NCBI GenBank assembly: GCA_005239165.1
Contig: RAPG01000009.1
Location: 1-64,000, forward strand
Length of the DNA stretch: 64,000 nt
Direction of reading: 5' to 3'
Origin: Allopusillimonas ginsengisoli
GTDB taxonomy: Bacteria; Pseudomonadota; Gammaproteobacteria; Burkholderiales; Burkholderiaceae_B
Below, one piece after another: positions 25,692-36,030 of the stretch (its first letter is position 1; every line of letters starts with the position of its first letter). The notes under the pieces were generated by a model, which saw only the letters and a program-made list of their open reading frames with translations, was not told the origin of the DNA and did not search any database. Made by a program: the position numbers and the translations under genes.

Positions 25692-27970
25692 TCAGAAATT
25701 GACACTAGCCGAGAGCATGAAAGTACGCGGCGCGCCCAATGCCAGACTCGTGAAGTGTGGTTTTGCCCAATAGGCCTTGTTCGTCACATTATTGACCGCT
25801 GCACGCAAGGTTAGCGGATGGCCCGACACCTTGGTGGTATAGCGGGCACCCACGTCAAACACAGTATGGCCAGGCACCGATAACGAGTTATCTGCACTAA
25901 GGTATTGCTTGGACGTTGCAGTCGCGTTCGCCGTGAGCGTCAGCGCTTGCAGTGCCGGGATATCCCACTCCACACCAAGCTTGGCCTGCCATTTGGGTAG
26001 CCCTGTAGCCTGCTTGCCCTGATTAGCAGGGCTTGCTGCTTTCGTTACTTCTGGGTCTGAATAGGCGATGCCGCCCATCAGGCGCACGCCTTGCACTGGT
26101 GAACCAAAAAACCCCCATTCCACGCCCCGATTGCGCTGTTCACCGCCGAAAGAAAAGACGTTGGTGTAAGGATCGCTGTAGCTGCCTGGACGCTTGATTT
26201 CATACAGGCTGACCGTGTGGGCGAATTCGCCAAGGTCAAGTTTGATGCCGACTTCCTTCTGTTTGGTCTTGTAGGGTGCGAAGACTTCGCCCGCATTGGC
26301 TGCCGTGTTGGGTGCAATGGCGCCCTGGCTCAGGCCTTCAATATAGTTGGCATACACCGAGATTTTATCGGTTGCCTTGACCAGGACGGCTACTGCCGGC
26401 GTGGTAGCGCTTTCTTTATAACGACTACCTGTGCGCACGCCGGTCGTACCGTTGAAACTTTCGTTGATCACTTCCTGACGGCGTGCGCCAAGCGTGAGTT
26501 GCACTCTGTCCTGAGCAAACGAAAGGGTGTCCGCGACGCCAACACTGGTCAGACGCGTTTCGGTCCTGCTGATCTTCGGTATGTTGCTGGGGCGTGCAGA
26601 TTCGGGACCCCACACAGGGTTGTAGATGTTAGTCACCCAGGCCTGGGGCAGCAGGTTTCTAAAGCCGTTAAGGTGATATTCTTCGCTGTAATGGGTGGCG
26701 TTGACCGCGAACTGATGCCCCACCGAACCCGTGCGAACTTTGCCCATCAGCCCCACCTCTGCCGACTTCCGCTCCACCTTATCGGATACGCCGCTGAAGT
26801 TGATCTGGAAGTCACCAGCCTGGTTGAAAATTTGGCCCGAACCCATGTTGGAATTAAACTCCGTCTTGCTGATGCCTGCTGCGGCATAGGCTGTCAGTTG
26901 ATCGGTCAAATCGAATTCACCGCGCAGCAAGGCTCCTTTGTCCGTCGTTTCATAGAACGCCCATGGCGGATTCCACGACACATCTGGCTTCGGTGGCGTG
27001 GGCAATGGCAAGCCGGGGGCAAGCGTCATGCCTCGGGTTAAGCCATTTGCCCGATCTTTACTGTGGTACAGGTCTGCCGACACACGCGCGCGCTCACCGC
27101 GCCAGTCCAGTCCAAGGGAAGCCATCGAAATTCTCTTATCCTGCGCCTTCACCGCTGTCTCGCCATCCCGATAGACGCCATTGAAACGGATGCCAAACTG
27201 CTTGGTCTCGCCGAAGCGACGACCCATATCGTTATGGCCGCCAAAATGCGAGTCCGACATATAGGTTCCCGTTAGACGCGTTAAAGGCTCATCGCCCGCA
27301 CGCTTGGTCACCAGGTTGATTGCGCCACCCGCCGATCCCTTGGGTGGCATGCCATTGAGCAAAGCAGAAGGCCCCTTGAGCACGTCAATACGCTCAAACA
27401 TCTCGGGAGAGTTACGGTAATAACCTGCCATGCCAGCCAGGCCATTGATGGTCACATCGCCCACGTCAGATCTAAAACCACGGATCGAATAGCTCTCATT
27501 GCTCTCTCCAGGAATACCACTGGTAAATACCGACGGGTCAGTCTTGGAGATGACTTCGCTGATGTCCGTGGCTTGCAGATCTTCGATGAACTTGTCCGTG
27601 TAGCTGATGGTGTTAAATGGCGTTTCCATGAAGTCCTTGACGCCAAGTAGCCCGACGCGACCGCCGGTTGTCACCTGCCCACCCGGATAAGCCTGAACAG
27701 CTCCCCCTCTTGGCCTTGCACCGTGATCTTAGGCAACGCAGCGACATCGTCAGAGGAAGATGTTTGAGTCTGTTTTACTTGGGCGTTTGCCACGTCACCA
27801 CTCGGCTGTGCCAATGTTGGTGTGGCCACAACTAAAGTGCATAACGCCAGTCCGAGCAGCAAAGCCATCCGCACAGCGCAAGCTGTGCGATTCAGGGTGA
27901 ATGCGGGATATTGACTCGTTCTTCCTTGTAGAGAACATACGATGTGGTACTGATGGCACGGCGTGTGCAT
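25692..27970 (-). CDS. TonB-dependent siderophore receptor, frameshifted in a G-run
   Basis: Outer-membrane ferric-siderophore receptor. The N-terminal frame starts MHTPCHQYHIVCSLQGRTSQ (ATG 27970 with AAAGGA ahead), has a signal peptide (MALLLGLALCTLVVATPTLA), then LPKITVQGQEG. The next frame continues AVQAYPGGQVTTGGRVGLLG then KDFMETPFN, the plug domain (IRGFRSDVGDVTINGLAGM; DVLKGPSALLNGMPPKGSAG), and ends with a C-terminal barrel strand finishing in F. The change is at the plus-strand CCCCC (27713-27717). Six instead of five would give an intact 759-residue protein. First gene of the DUF3649/PepSY/DUF3325 operon. Confidence 0.85.
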
Positions 27971-28084
27971 ATCGGGATCCTTTCTGTAAGGGGGGATGGT
28001 TTTTTTTAAATTAGTAATAAAAACAATAATGAGATAGAGAACTATTAACTTTAATTTTTGAACGTTTAAATCATTGCGCCGCAC

Positions 28085-28538
28085 TCAATCCATCTCGGCA
28101 ACCGTTAATGACGCCGTCGATGACGCGCTACACATAAATCACGCTTGTACATATGACGTATCAGGCGTTCGAATCAAAAAACAACACACGTCCGTTCTTG
28201 CTGGCACCACTTTGCTGCAGCAGCGGATTAAGCAAATTCCATTGCAATCAGATCGTTCTTGCACTGAACGTGTCTACGTCAATTTGTGCTCTTCTGAAGC
28301 GCTGACGATGGCCGTCGTAGTGCCAGACCAATACGTGCAACTAAGCCCTGATAACATTCTGGCCCGCGCAACAGGCAGTGACCCAATATCAGTCAATTGG
28401 CCCCGAATGCTCGACCTAAAATCGGGCAAAAAGTCATTGATAACGCTGCGACCGATAATTAGTTGCATGATAGTAAACTAATTAACGGACGGTATGCAAA
28501 CCCCATACTCGATTGTTATGATCAGGCAAGGAACAGAC
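28085..28538. other. intergenic, no gene recognised
   Basis: About 450 bases between the receptor and the TetR gene. The A/T-rich part at 28000-28060 probably holds the receptor promoter. A plus-strand frame runs 28074-28481 without recognisable homology. No convincing Fur box was found by eye. Confidence 0.35.
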
Positions 28539-29177
28539 ATGAAAATACCAAAAGACGTGGCTGCACGCGGGCGACCTCCTACCATCACGCGCGAACGAAT
28601 TGCTGATGCAGGCATACAGATCGGCTTGCCCAACATTACCTTTGTTGGCGTCGCCGCCGCACTCGGCGTCAGCCATATGGCTCTCTATAAACACGTTTCG
28701 AGCCTTGAGGCGCTCAAACACCTGGTCGCAGAGGCCATCTTTACTCGTTGGGATCTTCCGCAGGGCGATGGCAATGGCGATGACGGACTGAAAAATTACC
28801 TGATCACGTTCACGACATCTATACGAGAGTTCGTCAAGGCCCATCCCGGGCTAACGCCCTACGTGATCCGTCGACTGGCAGCAACCGAGCCCATGCTCGC
28901 AAAAATCAGAGAGCACCAGAGCTATATCGCCTGTACGTACGGAATTTCTGAGGAAAAATCGCGCTGGCTACTTGCGACGGTGGCATTTCACTGCATCGCC
29001 GTAAGCGACACGGTGTATTCGGTAGCAGGACAAGAACCCACCGTGAAAGCCGACCGTGCAGCGGAAGAAGCCGAGATGGAAACTGAATTGATTCAGGGTA
29101 TGCATGCACTCATCATCGGGGCACTGACCATGCTAGAGGAAGACGCAGGTATGATCGATGTACTCACCCCGAAGTAG
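28539..29177 (+). CDS. TetR-family regulator
   Basis: About 212 residues. An N-terminal TetR-type HTH is visible: GRPPTITRERIADAGIQIG, then FVGVAAALGVSHMALYKHVS. The helical C-terminal domain is less conserved. The ATG at 28539 has AAGGAA six bases ahead; an in-frame ATG 15 codons earlier is less likely. It stands divergent from the iron-uptake operon and convergent with the large secreted protein; target unknown. Confidence 0.85.
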   Translation: MKIPKDVAARGRPPTITRERIADAGIQIGLPNITFVGVAAALGVSHMALYKHVSSLEALKHLVAEAIFTRWDLPQGDGNGDDGLKNYLITFTTSIREFVKAHPGLTPYVIRRLAATEPMLAKIREHQSYIACTYGISEEKSRWLLATVAFHCIAVSDTVYSVAGQEPTVKADRAAEEAEMETELIQGMHALIIGALTMLEEDAGMIDVLTPK

Positions 29178-29195
29178 CACCAGTCAACCATGAAA

Positions 29196-31892
29196 CTACG
29201 GCGTTCCAGCATCGTGTTCTTGATCGAAGAAATCAAGCATTTTCTGTATGTCGCGTTTGTTCGTACCCGCATTTTTCAGATAAGACTGAAATTCAGAGCG
29301 GGTCATTTCTTTGGCTTTGGTCGTACTGCCTGAGAGCCCATGCGTCATTTGAGCAATCCCCTGAATAAAAAGGTAGGTTGCGTAGTCACGCTTGTCCGTA
29401 TCATTCAGCGACGCTAGCTTTGCCTCGCGTGCCTGATTGCGCCCTTCCTGAATTTTTGCATTCGACAGCGCTTGCCGATCGGCAGTGAGTTGCAACTCAC
29501 GAACCTCACAAGACTGCACCTTCACGGTGCAGATGGGACGACAGTACGAGCTGTATGTTTCCAGTGGTTGGCAGGTGCAGTCGCAGCTCTCAACCCTGCG
29601 AAACGTTGCGGCTGCGGCGGAGCCACCCGATTTCCCTCCTGACTGGCTAGCCGGCCCGCCCTTAGGCATCGGTACGTTGTGGCGACGTGCAAGCTCTTCC
29701 AGTCCGCCCCCAAACGCGAATGGAAACGCCTCCGTCAAACTCTGTAATGAAGACTCCTCACTCGGGGCCATCCGCTCTATTTTAGGATCACCTTCCCAAG
29801 GGGCCGTAATCACAAATTGGCCACTGATGGTTTTGTGGATAGGTAAGGTCTGGGTACCGGGCTTGACGCGATTCATATCGACAAGTTGCGCTTCAAACCG
29901 CCCGCGTAAAACGATGGGAGTAAATTCCTCGATCGACACGTGACCAGATAGCGGATAATGGGGCTGCATGGCGCCTGGCAGCACATTTTGCGGTCCGATC
30001 GACACATAACGTGTATCACCGCGTCCGCTCACGCTAATCAGTGCATTATCAAACGTGCCCGTAAATCCGTAAGAAATATTCGGAATTTGCATGTTGACAT
30101 AAGCACCTTCCATTTTCGGCATACGGTCTGCGTAATCTTCGTAGCCCTTGGCGATGGCCTCCTTGTTTGTCGCCATGTTGCGTATTTGGCCAACCCAGCT
30201 GCCTTTAGAGCCGGTTATGAGCGTGTCGCTGGCCAACAAAGAACCCGGCGTCAATGACAAACCAATAGATAGAGCAGGCCCGCAGGGCTTGAAGCGAAAG
30301 GGCTCTTTACAGCCCGGATTGTAAGCTTCCAGGCGCACTTCTGTTCCGAGCGCACTGGTAGTCGTCAGGAAATCAAGATCAGCGGGACCCTCGTCCGGTT
30401 TGGTGTCAACTTCGGTTTTCTTTGCACTCTTGGCTTTCGGCGTTTTCGGCGTCTTCTTTTTAGTCGGGGCTTTTTGCGGAACCGGCTTTGTCATGCTGCT
30501 GTCCCAGGTGCTGATGGTCAGATCCAGCACCACCTGCTGAGGCTTGCTCTTCTCTGCGTCCTCGGCGACATTGCTAATCACAAAAACTTGATTTTGTCCC
30601 GTTTCTATACGAAACCGCCAATACCCGATATAGCCTCCGCCCCCGCCTTGTGACATGCCGACGATCCTCGGAGGACCGACCTTCTGGCCGCCGTCTGTAC
30701 CGATATGCAGCGCCTTCAACGCTTGGGGGCTGCCACTGCGCGCGGTTATCGCAACGTCGATCTCAACATCCGTACTAAACAAACCTTGGGCGTTAACCTG
30801 AAAGCAGCCTGCCGCATTGCGATCAAGATTGAACTCAGCCTGTCCGGTCGGGGACGACGATGACATCGGCCTTACGACTTTACAACCGCCAAAAATATAA
30901 TTGCGCCACGTCGAGGCCGCTTTCTCCGGCGTACTGCTCATTTTATTCAGGCGTGCAGGCACATATTCGGCAAATGTCGTGATGAAATTAGCATAGAGCC
31001 GGTTAAGACCAAGCCCAAGCTCTTGCTTCAGCGCACGATCAAGCCAGCGCAAGTCTGCGGTCGTGGACGACGGCCCTATGAATGGCTGCCCGAACACCTT
31101 CGCCAGGTAGCCGTAATCTGCGGCGATAGGATTGACACCGGCATGTTGGTTGGTCTTACTTGCCGCGTAGTGCTCACCGATATAGCGCCAGAACGAGCTT
31201 GTTCGGTAAGCCTCCTTCCTTGTCGCCTTCGCCAGTGGTTTGTAGTAAGCTCGGCCACCGAGCCGATAATCCTGTTTGTCGGTTTTGAACTGCATCACGC
31301 CGCGCAGTTTGTAGGCCGTGTCTACGCCCACGGCCTGAGCCTGGCCTTCATCCATCCAGCTGCCATGATCCAGCTCAAAAGCAGATTGATAGGCACGCTG
31401 TACGTTGTGGAACAATTCGTGGGCCAGATCCTCATACGCTCGTTCCGATGGCTTCCCATTTACGATGGCTCGGGCCAAGTCTACGCGTAAACTGACACTG
31501 CCATCAGGCGAATAACCGGCGAGAGCCGCCGTTTCGCCATCAGGAAAATCATAGACATAAACAACATAGGCCGAGTCGCCGTTGCTGTTCTTGGTCATGG
31601 GTAACTTTGGCGCACGAAATCCCATAGATTCGTAATACGCCGCCACCTCGCCTAAATATTTCTCGAAATCCCGAATAACTTTTTTCTGTTTGTTGGTGAA
31701 TCCGGTGCCAGGCACCCAATCGGGCAGGTTAATCCACGCATCCGGATCATTGTTCGTTATTGCAAACTTCTTAGTCGGCCAACCTTGGGCGTGTGCAGGG
31801 ATTGTTCCCAGGCTGAGCATAATCAACGCCGCTAACCATACCATTGCAAAAATCTGCTGGCATGTGCGTGTAGCGGTACGGCGCTGCTGCAT
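29196..31892 (-). CDS. large secreted HExxH protein, family unknown
   Basis: About 898 residues with a Sec signal peptide (MVWLAALIMLSLGTIPAHAQ; cleavage after AHA). At residues 160-164 it has HELFH, followed by WMDEGQAQAVG with Glu184, the HExxH...E arrangement of gluzincin zinc peptidases. A Lys/Pro-rich linker (KKKTPKTPKAKSAKKTE) splits the protein; the C-terminal half includes a Cys-rich stretch (CDCTCQPLETYSSYCRPIC) and a charged coiled-coil-like tail. The ATG at 31892 has AGGA six bases ahead. I cannot name the family. The neighbour at 32394 shows the same arrangement. A secreted peptidase is inferred from the motif only. Confidence 0.6.
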   Translation of the reverse strand: MQQRRTATRTCQQIFAMVWLAALIMLSLGTIPAHAQGWPTKKFAITNNDPDAWINLPDWVPGTGFTNKQKKVIRDFEKYLGEVAAYYESMGFRAPKLPMTKNSNGDSAYVVYVYDFPDGETAALAGYSPDGSVSLRVDLARAIVNGKPSERAYEDLAHELFHNVQRAYQSAFELDHGSWMDEGQAQAVGVDTAYKLRGVMQFKTDKQDYRLGGRAYYKPLAKATRKEAYRTSSFWRYIGEHYAASKTNQHAGVNPIAADYGYLAKVFGQPFIGPSSTTADLRWLDRALKQELGLGLNRLYANFITTFAEYVPARLNKMSSTPEKAASTWRNYIFGGCKVVRPMSSSSPTGQAEFNLDRNAAGCFQVNAQGLFSTDVEIDVAITARSGSPQALKALHIGTDGGQKVGPPRIVGMSQGGGGGYIGYWRFRIETGQNQVFVISNVAEDAEKSKPQQVVLDLTISTWDSSMTKPVPQKAPTKKKTPKTPKAKSAKKTEVDTKPDEGPADLDFLTTTSALGTEVRLEAYNPGCKEPFRFKPCGPALSIGLSLTPGSLLASDTLITGSKGSWVGQIRNMATNKEAIAKGYEDYADRMPKMEGAYVNMQIPNISYGFTGTFDNALISVSGRGDTRYVSIGPQNVLPGAMQPHYPLSGHVSIEEFTPIVLRGRFEAQLVDMNRVKPGTQTLPIHKTISGQFVITAPWEGDPKIERMAPSEESSLQSLTEAFPFAFGGGLEELARRHNVPMPKGGPASQSGGKSGGSAAAATFRRVESCDCTCQPLETYSSYCRPICTVKVQSCEVRELQLTADRQALSNAKIQEGRNQAREAKLASLNDTDKRDYATYLFIQGIAQMTHGLSGSTTKAKEMTRSEFQSYLKNAGTNKRDIQKMLDFFDQEHDAGTP

Positions 31893-31898
31893 GATCAT

Positions 31899-32393
31899 TC
31901 CTATCTCACCCTATCGAATCGAAGAATTACGACAATGACTGGGACGGACGATCACTCACTTATTTTGTTCGCTGATCTCGCATGACTTGATTTATGCGAA
32001 TGTCTGCCGCTCCAGTGGTAAATATAGCTGTACAAAATCGGCATGTCCCCGTTCATTCGAACGGGGACTACGAAATGCAGCTCTGAAATTTGGGTTGTCG
32101 TGGTCATGTTGCGTTACTGCTGAAGCGCCCTTACCTGCCTGATGGCATGTTGGACCGCTTCGGGATCACGTGGGGATTAGCGTGGGGTCAAGCCGAAATT
32201 GAGTGCCGAACGACATTTGTGACGCGGCGCGTCACACTTTGGAAGGGCCTGATGGTACCCTCAAAGCGATGCACCATATTGATGACGTTGAGGCCATTGC
32301 GGCCTGTGCAGAGGTCGCAATGGCCCCGCTCTCGGGTCGCATCGCGCGTGTCTTGCGCGCCGTGTTGAGCGAGAGATCTCGGCACAAAACGTG
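31899..32393. other. intergenic between the two HExxH genes
   Basis: About 495 bases. A perfect hairpin lies at 32045-32068. The right part (32090-32390) has open frames on both strands but none resembling a known protein. It may be decayed coding sequence. The promoter for the 31892 gene should be at its left edge. Confidence 0.35.
32045..32068. repeat. perfect 10-bp inverted repeat
   Basis: GTCCCCGTTC and GAACGGGGAC flank a 4-base ATTC loop. Without a T-run on either side it is not a classic terminator. It could end the upstream minus-strand gene's transcript or be a REP-like element. Confidence 0.5.
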
Positions 32394-34445
32394 TCACCAA
32401 CCAGGTGGGCGACGTACGTCCCAAGTGCCATACTCGAAACGCATGTCGTGCCCGTCGAACGTCACGACCTTGGGGCGTTTCTGGGCATCGAACGTCACCG
32501 GAACGCTTATGCCTTCCATGAGGAACACAAGCGAGGTGCAACCGCGACCACCATCCGGACAGGGCGCGCTGATCAATTTGGGCGCTCCGCCGTTCACGCC
32601 GCGTGTCTTTTTCAGATTTCTCCAGCTGAAACGTTCTGAAAATGCCTTGGGCATGACTGCCATGAAATTTCCGCTCACCTCATCGCCTGAAAGCGCCCCC
32701 AGGGTTTCCAGGCCGGTAAACTGGTTCTTCTGGAAAAACATTCTTATCATCATCTGCTTGGCCTCCGCGGGGAGTGGCATCCATCCGCCGCGCCAAACCG
32801 CGATATCTGACTTGCTGTAATAGATGGCTTCGCTCCGCCCTTTGACGGCGGACTGCGTAAACGGTCCATCCGCAACATAGGTCATCACTGCATCACCTAT
32901 CGTCAGGCGTACCATGCAGTCGTCGGCGGCCACGTCGAAGCTGCCCAGTTCTACTCGCGTCTTGTCCGGCGCCTTCGGCGTGATCCCGGTCTGACCCCGC
33001 GTGATCGGACTGTCGATCTCGACACTGACGTTGATCTTGCCGGGTGAGGCGGGGGTGATCGTCCTGCCATCCACCACACCATTGTCGGTCTTGAACCGCC
33101 AGTTGTCGGCCTCTCCGTCGGCAAGGCCAGTCACCGAAATTTCGGACGGTTGCCCGGCCTGGAAACAACTCGGCGGCTCGAAACTGACCGGGCGGGTGCG
33201 CACCTTCAACTTAAAGCTGGCGGGCGTCGTTATGTCCGGCATCGGCGTGTATACAACCCGGTAGAAGCCAAGCTCGTCCGGCGCATCATTGCCATCGACG
33301 AGAAACACATCGCGCAGCTTTTCTCGGGCCAGACGATGTTCGCGAACAAGGACCAGGCTGGCGGCATCGCTCGCACCGATGACTTCGACCGTCGCCAGCA
33401 CGACATTGTCGGCAGGCTGCGTATCGGGCGTTGGCGTCACGCTCAGCGACAGCAACATCGGATGCGCAGCAAAGGCGATGGCCGCGCCCGCAAAGATGTC
33501 CTCATGTGTGACATGGGTCGATGTCACTTTAACCTCGTGTTTGGCAATATCGCCGTAGTAGATATACTTGCCAGTGCGGTCCTGCTGCGCGCCCCCGTCC
33601 TCGACATTGTTGAATCGCGCGACGTAGTCTGGGAAAAACTCGTCGAACGTCGCGCTCTTGACCAGTGACTTGTCGTAAAACAACGCCATGCCGTTGCCAC
33701 TGCGTAGGTCCGGCTGTTTGGCGGCGTTGATGAAACGGTCCTGCGCAAGATAGGCAACACCGTCCTGACTACCGACCCTGCCCCCCAGCGAGATCGCGTA
33801 GTCCCATTTGCCAAAACCCGGATCGTCCTGCCCGTCCCAGAATTCGCGGTCGAGGACCATACTGTATTTCGGCTCGTAGACTTCGCTGCGCCCGGTGCGC
33901 TTGCGCACCCATGCCGACCCGATGGCAGTCGCCACCATCTCGTTGATCCAGTCCACGCCCTGCGCATCCCGCGAAGGCTGGAGCGTGTGGGCGTATTCAT
34001 GCACCAGCGTTTCGCCGTCGGCGAGACCATCGACATTCTCGATGGGCAGGATCACCCGCCCCTTGTCGAGCGGGCTGAGTGTCCGGCACGCCTTGGCCAT
34101 CAAATCACAGCGTCGCTCGTGGGTCGCGCGGTCGAATTGCAAGCGCAGCGCCTTCTTGCCGTCGCTGCCATCGTCCATGTTCGCATTCGCAACGTCAAAG
34201 CCCATCCCGTCCAGCCAGGACCGCGCCTTCTGCAATTCCTCCAGCCCGCGTTGCGCGGCGCGGCGCTGCGGCTCCGAGACATCGCTGGCCGGACACCTCT
34301 GGTTGGTAAAGCAGAATATCTGGAAGTCCTTTGTCTCGGCAACGATCGCATCCCGGACGCTGACCTGCTGCGCCGCAGCCGGAGCTGACATGGTGCCGAG
34401 CGCGGCCACCAGACAAATGGAAATCCATGGATGTAAGCGTGACAT
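32394..34445 (-). CDS. secreted HExxH protein, family unknown
   Basis: A 683-residue protein with a signal peptide (MSRLHPWISICLVAALGTMS, cleavage near AAA). At residues 149-153 it has HEYAH, followed by WINEMVATAIGSAW with Glu169, the same HExxH...W-x-x-E pattern as the product at 29196. Both also share a short MGF segment about 70 residues before the motif. The C-terminal half contains SKSDIAVWRGGWMPLPAE and ends in MRFEYGTWDVRRPPGW. Codon use is more G/C-rich than its partner, hinting at separate acquisition. I do not recognise the family; peptidase activity is inferred from the motif. Confidence 0.6.
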   Translation of the reverse strand: MSRLHPWISICLVAALGTMSAPAAAQQVSVRDAIVAETKDFQIFCFTNQRCPASDVSEPQRRAAQRGLEELQKARSWLDGMGFDVANANMDDGSDGKKALRLQFDRATHERRCDLMAKACRTLSPLDKGRVILPIENVDGLADGETLVHEYAHTLQPSRDAQGVDWINEMVATAIGSAWVRKRTGRSEVYEPKYSMVLDREFWDGQDDPGFGKWDYAISLGGRVGSQDGVAYLAQDRFINAAKQPDLRSGNGMALFYDKSLVKSATFDEFFPDYVARFNNVEDGGAQQDRTGKYIYYGDIAKHEVKVTSTHVTHEDIFAGAAIAFAAHPMLLSLSVTPTPDTQPADNVVLATVEVIGASDAASLVLVREHRLAREKLRDVFLVDGNDAPDELGFYRVVYTPMPDITTPASFKLKVRTRPVSFEPPSCFQAGQPSEISVTGLADGEADNWRFKTDNGVVDGRTITPASPGKINVSVEIDSPITRGQTGITPKAPDKTRVELGSFDVAADDCMVRLTIGDAVMTYVADGPFTQSAVKGRSEAIYYSKSDIAVWRGGWMPLPAEAKQMMIRMFFQKNQFTGLETLGALSGDEVSGNFMAVMPKAFSERFSWRNLKKTRGVNGGAPKLISAPCPDGGRGCTSLVFLMEGISVPVTFDAQKRPKVVTFDGHDMRFEYGTWDVRRPPGW

Positions 34446-34568
34446 ACGCCCCCCCCTTACTGACCATTGTTAATCTACATTGTTTCTACTCTAACATCTG
34501 AAACTTCTCATGGGTCATGACGCGGAAGTTGTCTGAGAGTTTGGTTCAAAACCATGTTTGGGAATTCA

Positions 34569-34943
34569 TTAACTTGCGAGCATGCGGGTGACGCGCCTGA
34601 TATGGGCGATGAGAAGCCAGGCTTCGGCACTAGCGATAGTTTTTTCCCGGGCTTTTGCCATTTGGCAACATCTTCCCAGCCACACAAAGTCCGCTCGACA
34701 GCCCATCTTCGGGGAAGGACTTCGAAGCCCTGCGCAGTGTCAGAGCGCTCAACGATCAGCAGCGTCTAGCTTCCGATCTTCCCCAACGCCCTTCTAAGCT
34801 TAGGTCCGGCGTAGCCGCCATCAGCGAAGACATGGCGCAACAACGGATAAGCTGTCGCGATAGATTTCAACAGGTCCGGCGCGCCGTCACGATCCTGGAT
34901 ACCGGCGCCGTGAACGGCAAGACCAACCAGAAGTCCAATGGTT
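34569..34943 (-). pseudogene. IS5-family transposase, C-terminal relic
   Basis: Minus-strand frames give QTIGLLVGLAVHGAGIQDRD, FADGGYAGPKLRRALGKIGS, a stop where Trp is expected, then TLLIVERSDTAQGFEVLPRR WAVERT, and in another frame MAKAREKTIASAEAWLLIAH ending ARRVTRMLAS-like. This is the DDE C-terminal half of IS5-group transposases (VERTFAWLGRCRRLAKD..). A nonsense codon and a frameshift, plus loss of the N-terminal half at the IS605 boundary, show it is dead. Confidence 0.75.
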
Positions 34944-34985
34944 TGACATCCTCCCCTCCGTTAAGTGAGGGGATTCCTACCGTGT

Positions 34986-35516
34986 TCAGTCTGCAGGGAC
35001 TGACTCACCTCGGCGGGTTCCTGCTGCTGGCGACCTTACTGCATCGCGCACTTCACAGGCGAACCGGGCGTGTCCCGCCCTTAGAATATTGATCGCACCG
35101 ACCAGATCAGCATTTTCCTCGAAACCGCATTCCACACACGCGAACTGCGCTTGTGTTTGCCGGTTATCCTTCGACACATGCCCACAAGCCGGGCAGGTGC
35201 GGCTGGTGTTCTGTGGCGGTACGGCAATGAGATAACCGCCGTTCCATGCCAGCTTGTAGTCCACTTTGAGCGTCTGCTGTAACGGATGCACTGGCGCATC
35301 TTTGAGCCACGGCGTTTCAGACCCATTGCGCCACGCAGTGAGTTCCTTGCACAACCCGGCATAGCCCAACTTCTTCTCGCCCTGCTCGTAACGCGCCTTT
35401 TGCAACGCCAGCGCCTTGTTGAATACGAACCGGCAGGAGCCAGCGAAGCGGCGCATCTGGCGCTGCTGCTGGCCGTCGGGTCGAAGTTCGTATTTAAAGG
35501 CTTGGAGACGTTGCAT
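34986..35516 (-). CDS. tnpB: TnpB, internally deleted (RNA-guided nuclease relic)
   Basis: A 176-residue version of a protein normally near 370-400 residues. The N-terminal part ([28 protein letters not shown]-like [11 protein letters not shown]) is joined directly to the C-terminal part [39 protein letters not shown] and [19 protein letters not shown]. The zinc ribbon (CPACG...CVECG) and the RuvC-III Asp remain, but the segment carrying the RuvC-I Asp and RuvC-II Glu is gone, so cleavage activity is not expected. The deletion kept the frame. It could still bind the right-end RNA; this is speculation. Confidence 0.8.
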   Translation of the reverse strand: MQRLQAFKYELRPDGQQQRQMRRFAGSCRFVFNKALALQKARYEQGEKKLGYAGLCKELTAWRNGSETPWLKDAPVHPLQQTLKVDYKLAWNGGYLIAVPPQNTSRTCPACGHVSKDNRQTQAQFACVECGFEENADLVGAINILRAGHARFACEVRDAVRSPAAGTRRGESVPAD

Positions 35517-35539
35517 GGCTGGAATTATACTTTTGGTCT

Positions 35540-35956
35540 ATGAGCGACGAAAACGATATTCGACACGGTAGACACTGTGTATTTATGATCCACGTCCACT
35601 TGGTCTTTGTGACCAAATATCGGGGTGAGGTGTTCACAAAGGAAATACTCGACGATCTGCGTGACATATTTTCCAGCGTCTGCGCCGACTTCGAGGCCGA
35701 ACTGGTGGAGTTCGACGGCGAGGACGACCACGTTCACCTGTTGGTGAACTACCCACCCAAAGTGGCCGTCTCCAATCTTGTGAACAGCCTCAAGGGTGTG
35801 TCCAGCCGGATGATTCGTAAGAAGAGCTACCCGAGCATCCGCAAGAAACTGTGGGGTGGTGCCCTGTGGTCACCGTCCTACTTTGCGGGTAGCTGTGGTG
35901 GTGCCCCCATCGAGATCATCCGCCAGTACATCGAACAGCAGCAGACGCCACACTGA
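35540..35956 (+). CDS. tnpA: IS200/IS605 TnpA, HUH Y1 transposase
   Basis: A 138-residue single-strand transposase. It shows HCVFMIHVHLVFVTKYR at the N-terminus, the HUH motif in DDHVHLLVNYPP, KLWGGALWSPSYFAGSCGGA, and the nucleophile tyrosine in EIIRQYIEQQQ. All catalytic residues are present and the length is normal, so the element could still be mobilised. It is divergent from the truncated tnpB. Confidence 0.93.
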   Translation: MSDENDIRHGRHCVFMIHVHLVFVTKYRGEVFTKEILDDLRDIFSSVCADFEAELVEFDGEDDHVHLLVNYPPKVAVSNLVNSLKGVSSRMIRKKSYPSIRKKLWGGALWSPSYFAGSCGGAPIEIIRQYIEQQQTPH

Positions 35957-35965
35957 CCGCCCAAA

Positions 35966-35982
35966 GGACGCCTGCGGCGTCC
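35966..35982 (+). terminator. hairpin after tnpA
   Basis: GGACGCC and GGCGTCC form a perfect 7-bp stem with a TGC loop, ten bases after the tnpA stop. It may be the tnpA terminator or part of the left-end structure. Confidence 0.5.
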
Positions 35983-36030
35983 GCGCTATCCTTGCCAGGC
36001 CTAAAGGCCGAGGCTTGCCGCGCACCGGGT

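Noticed and set aside
28000..28060. Fur box upstream of the TonB receptor
   Set aside because: The stretch is A/T-rich, but no 19-bp match to the GATAATGATAATCATTATC consensus of useful quality could be aligned by eye.
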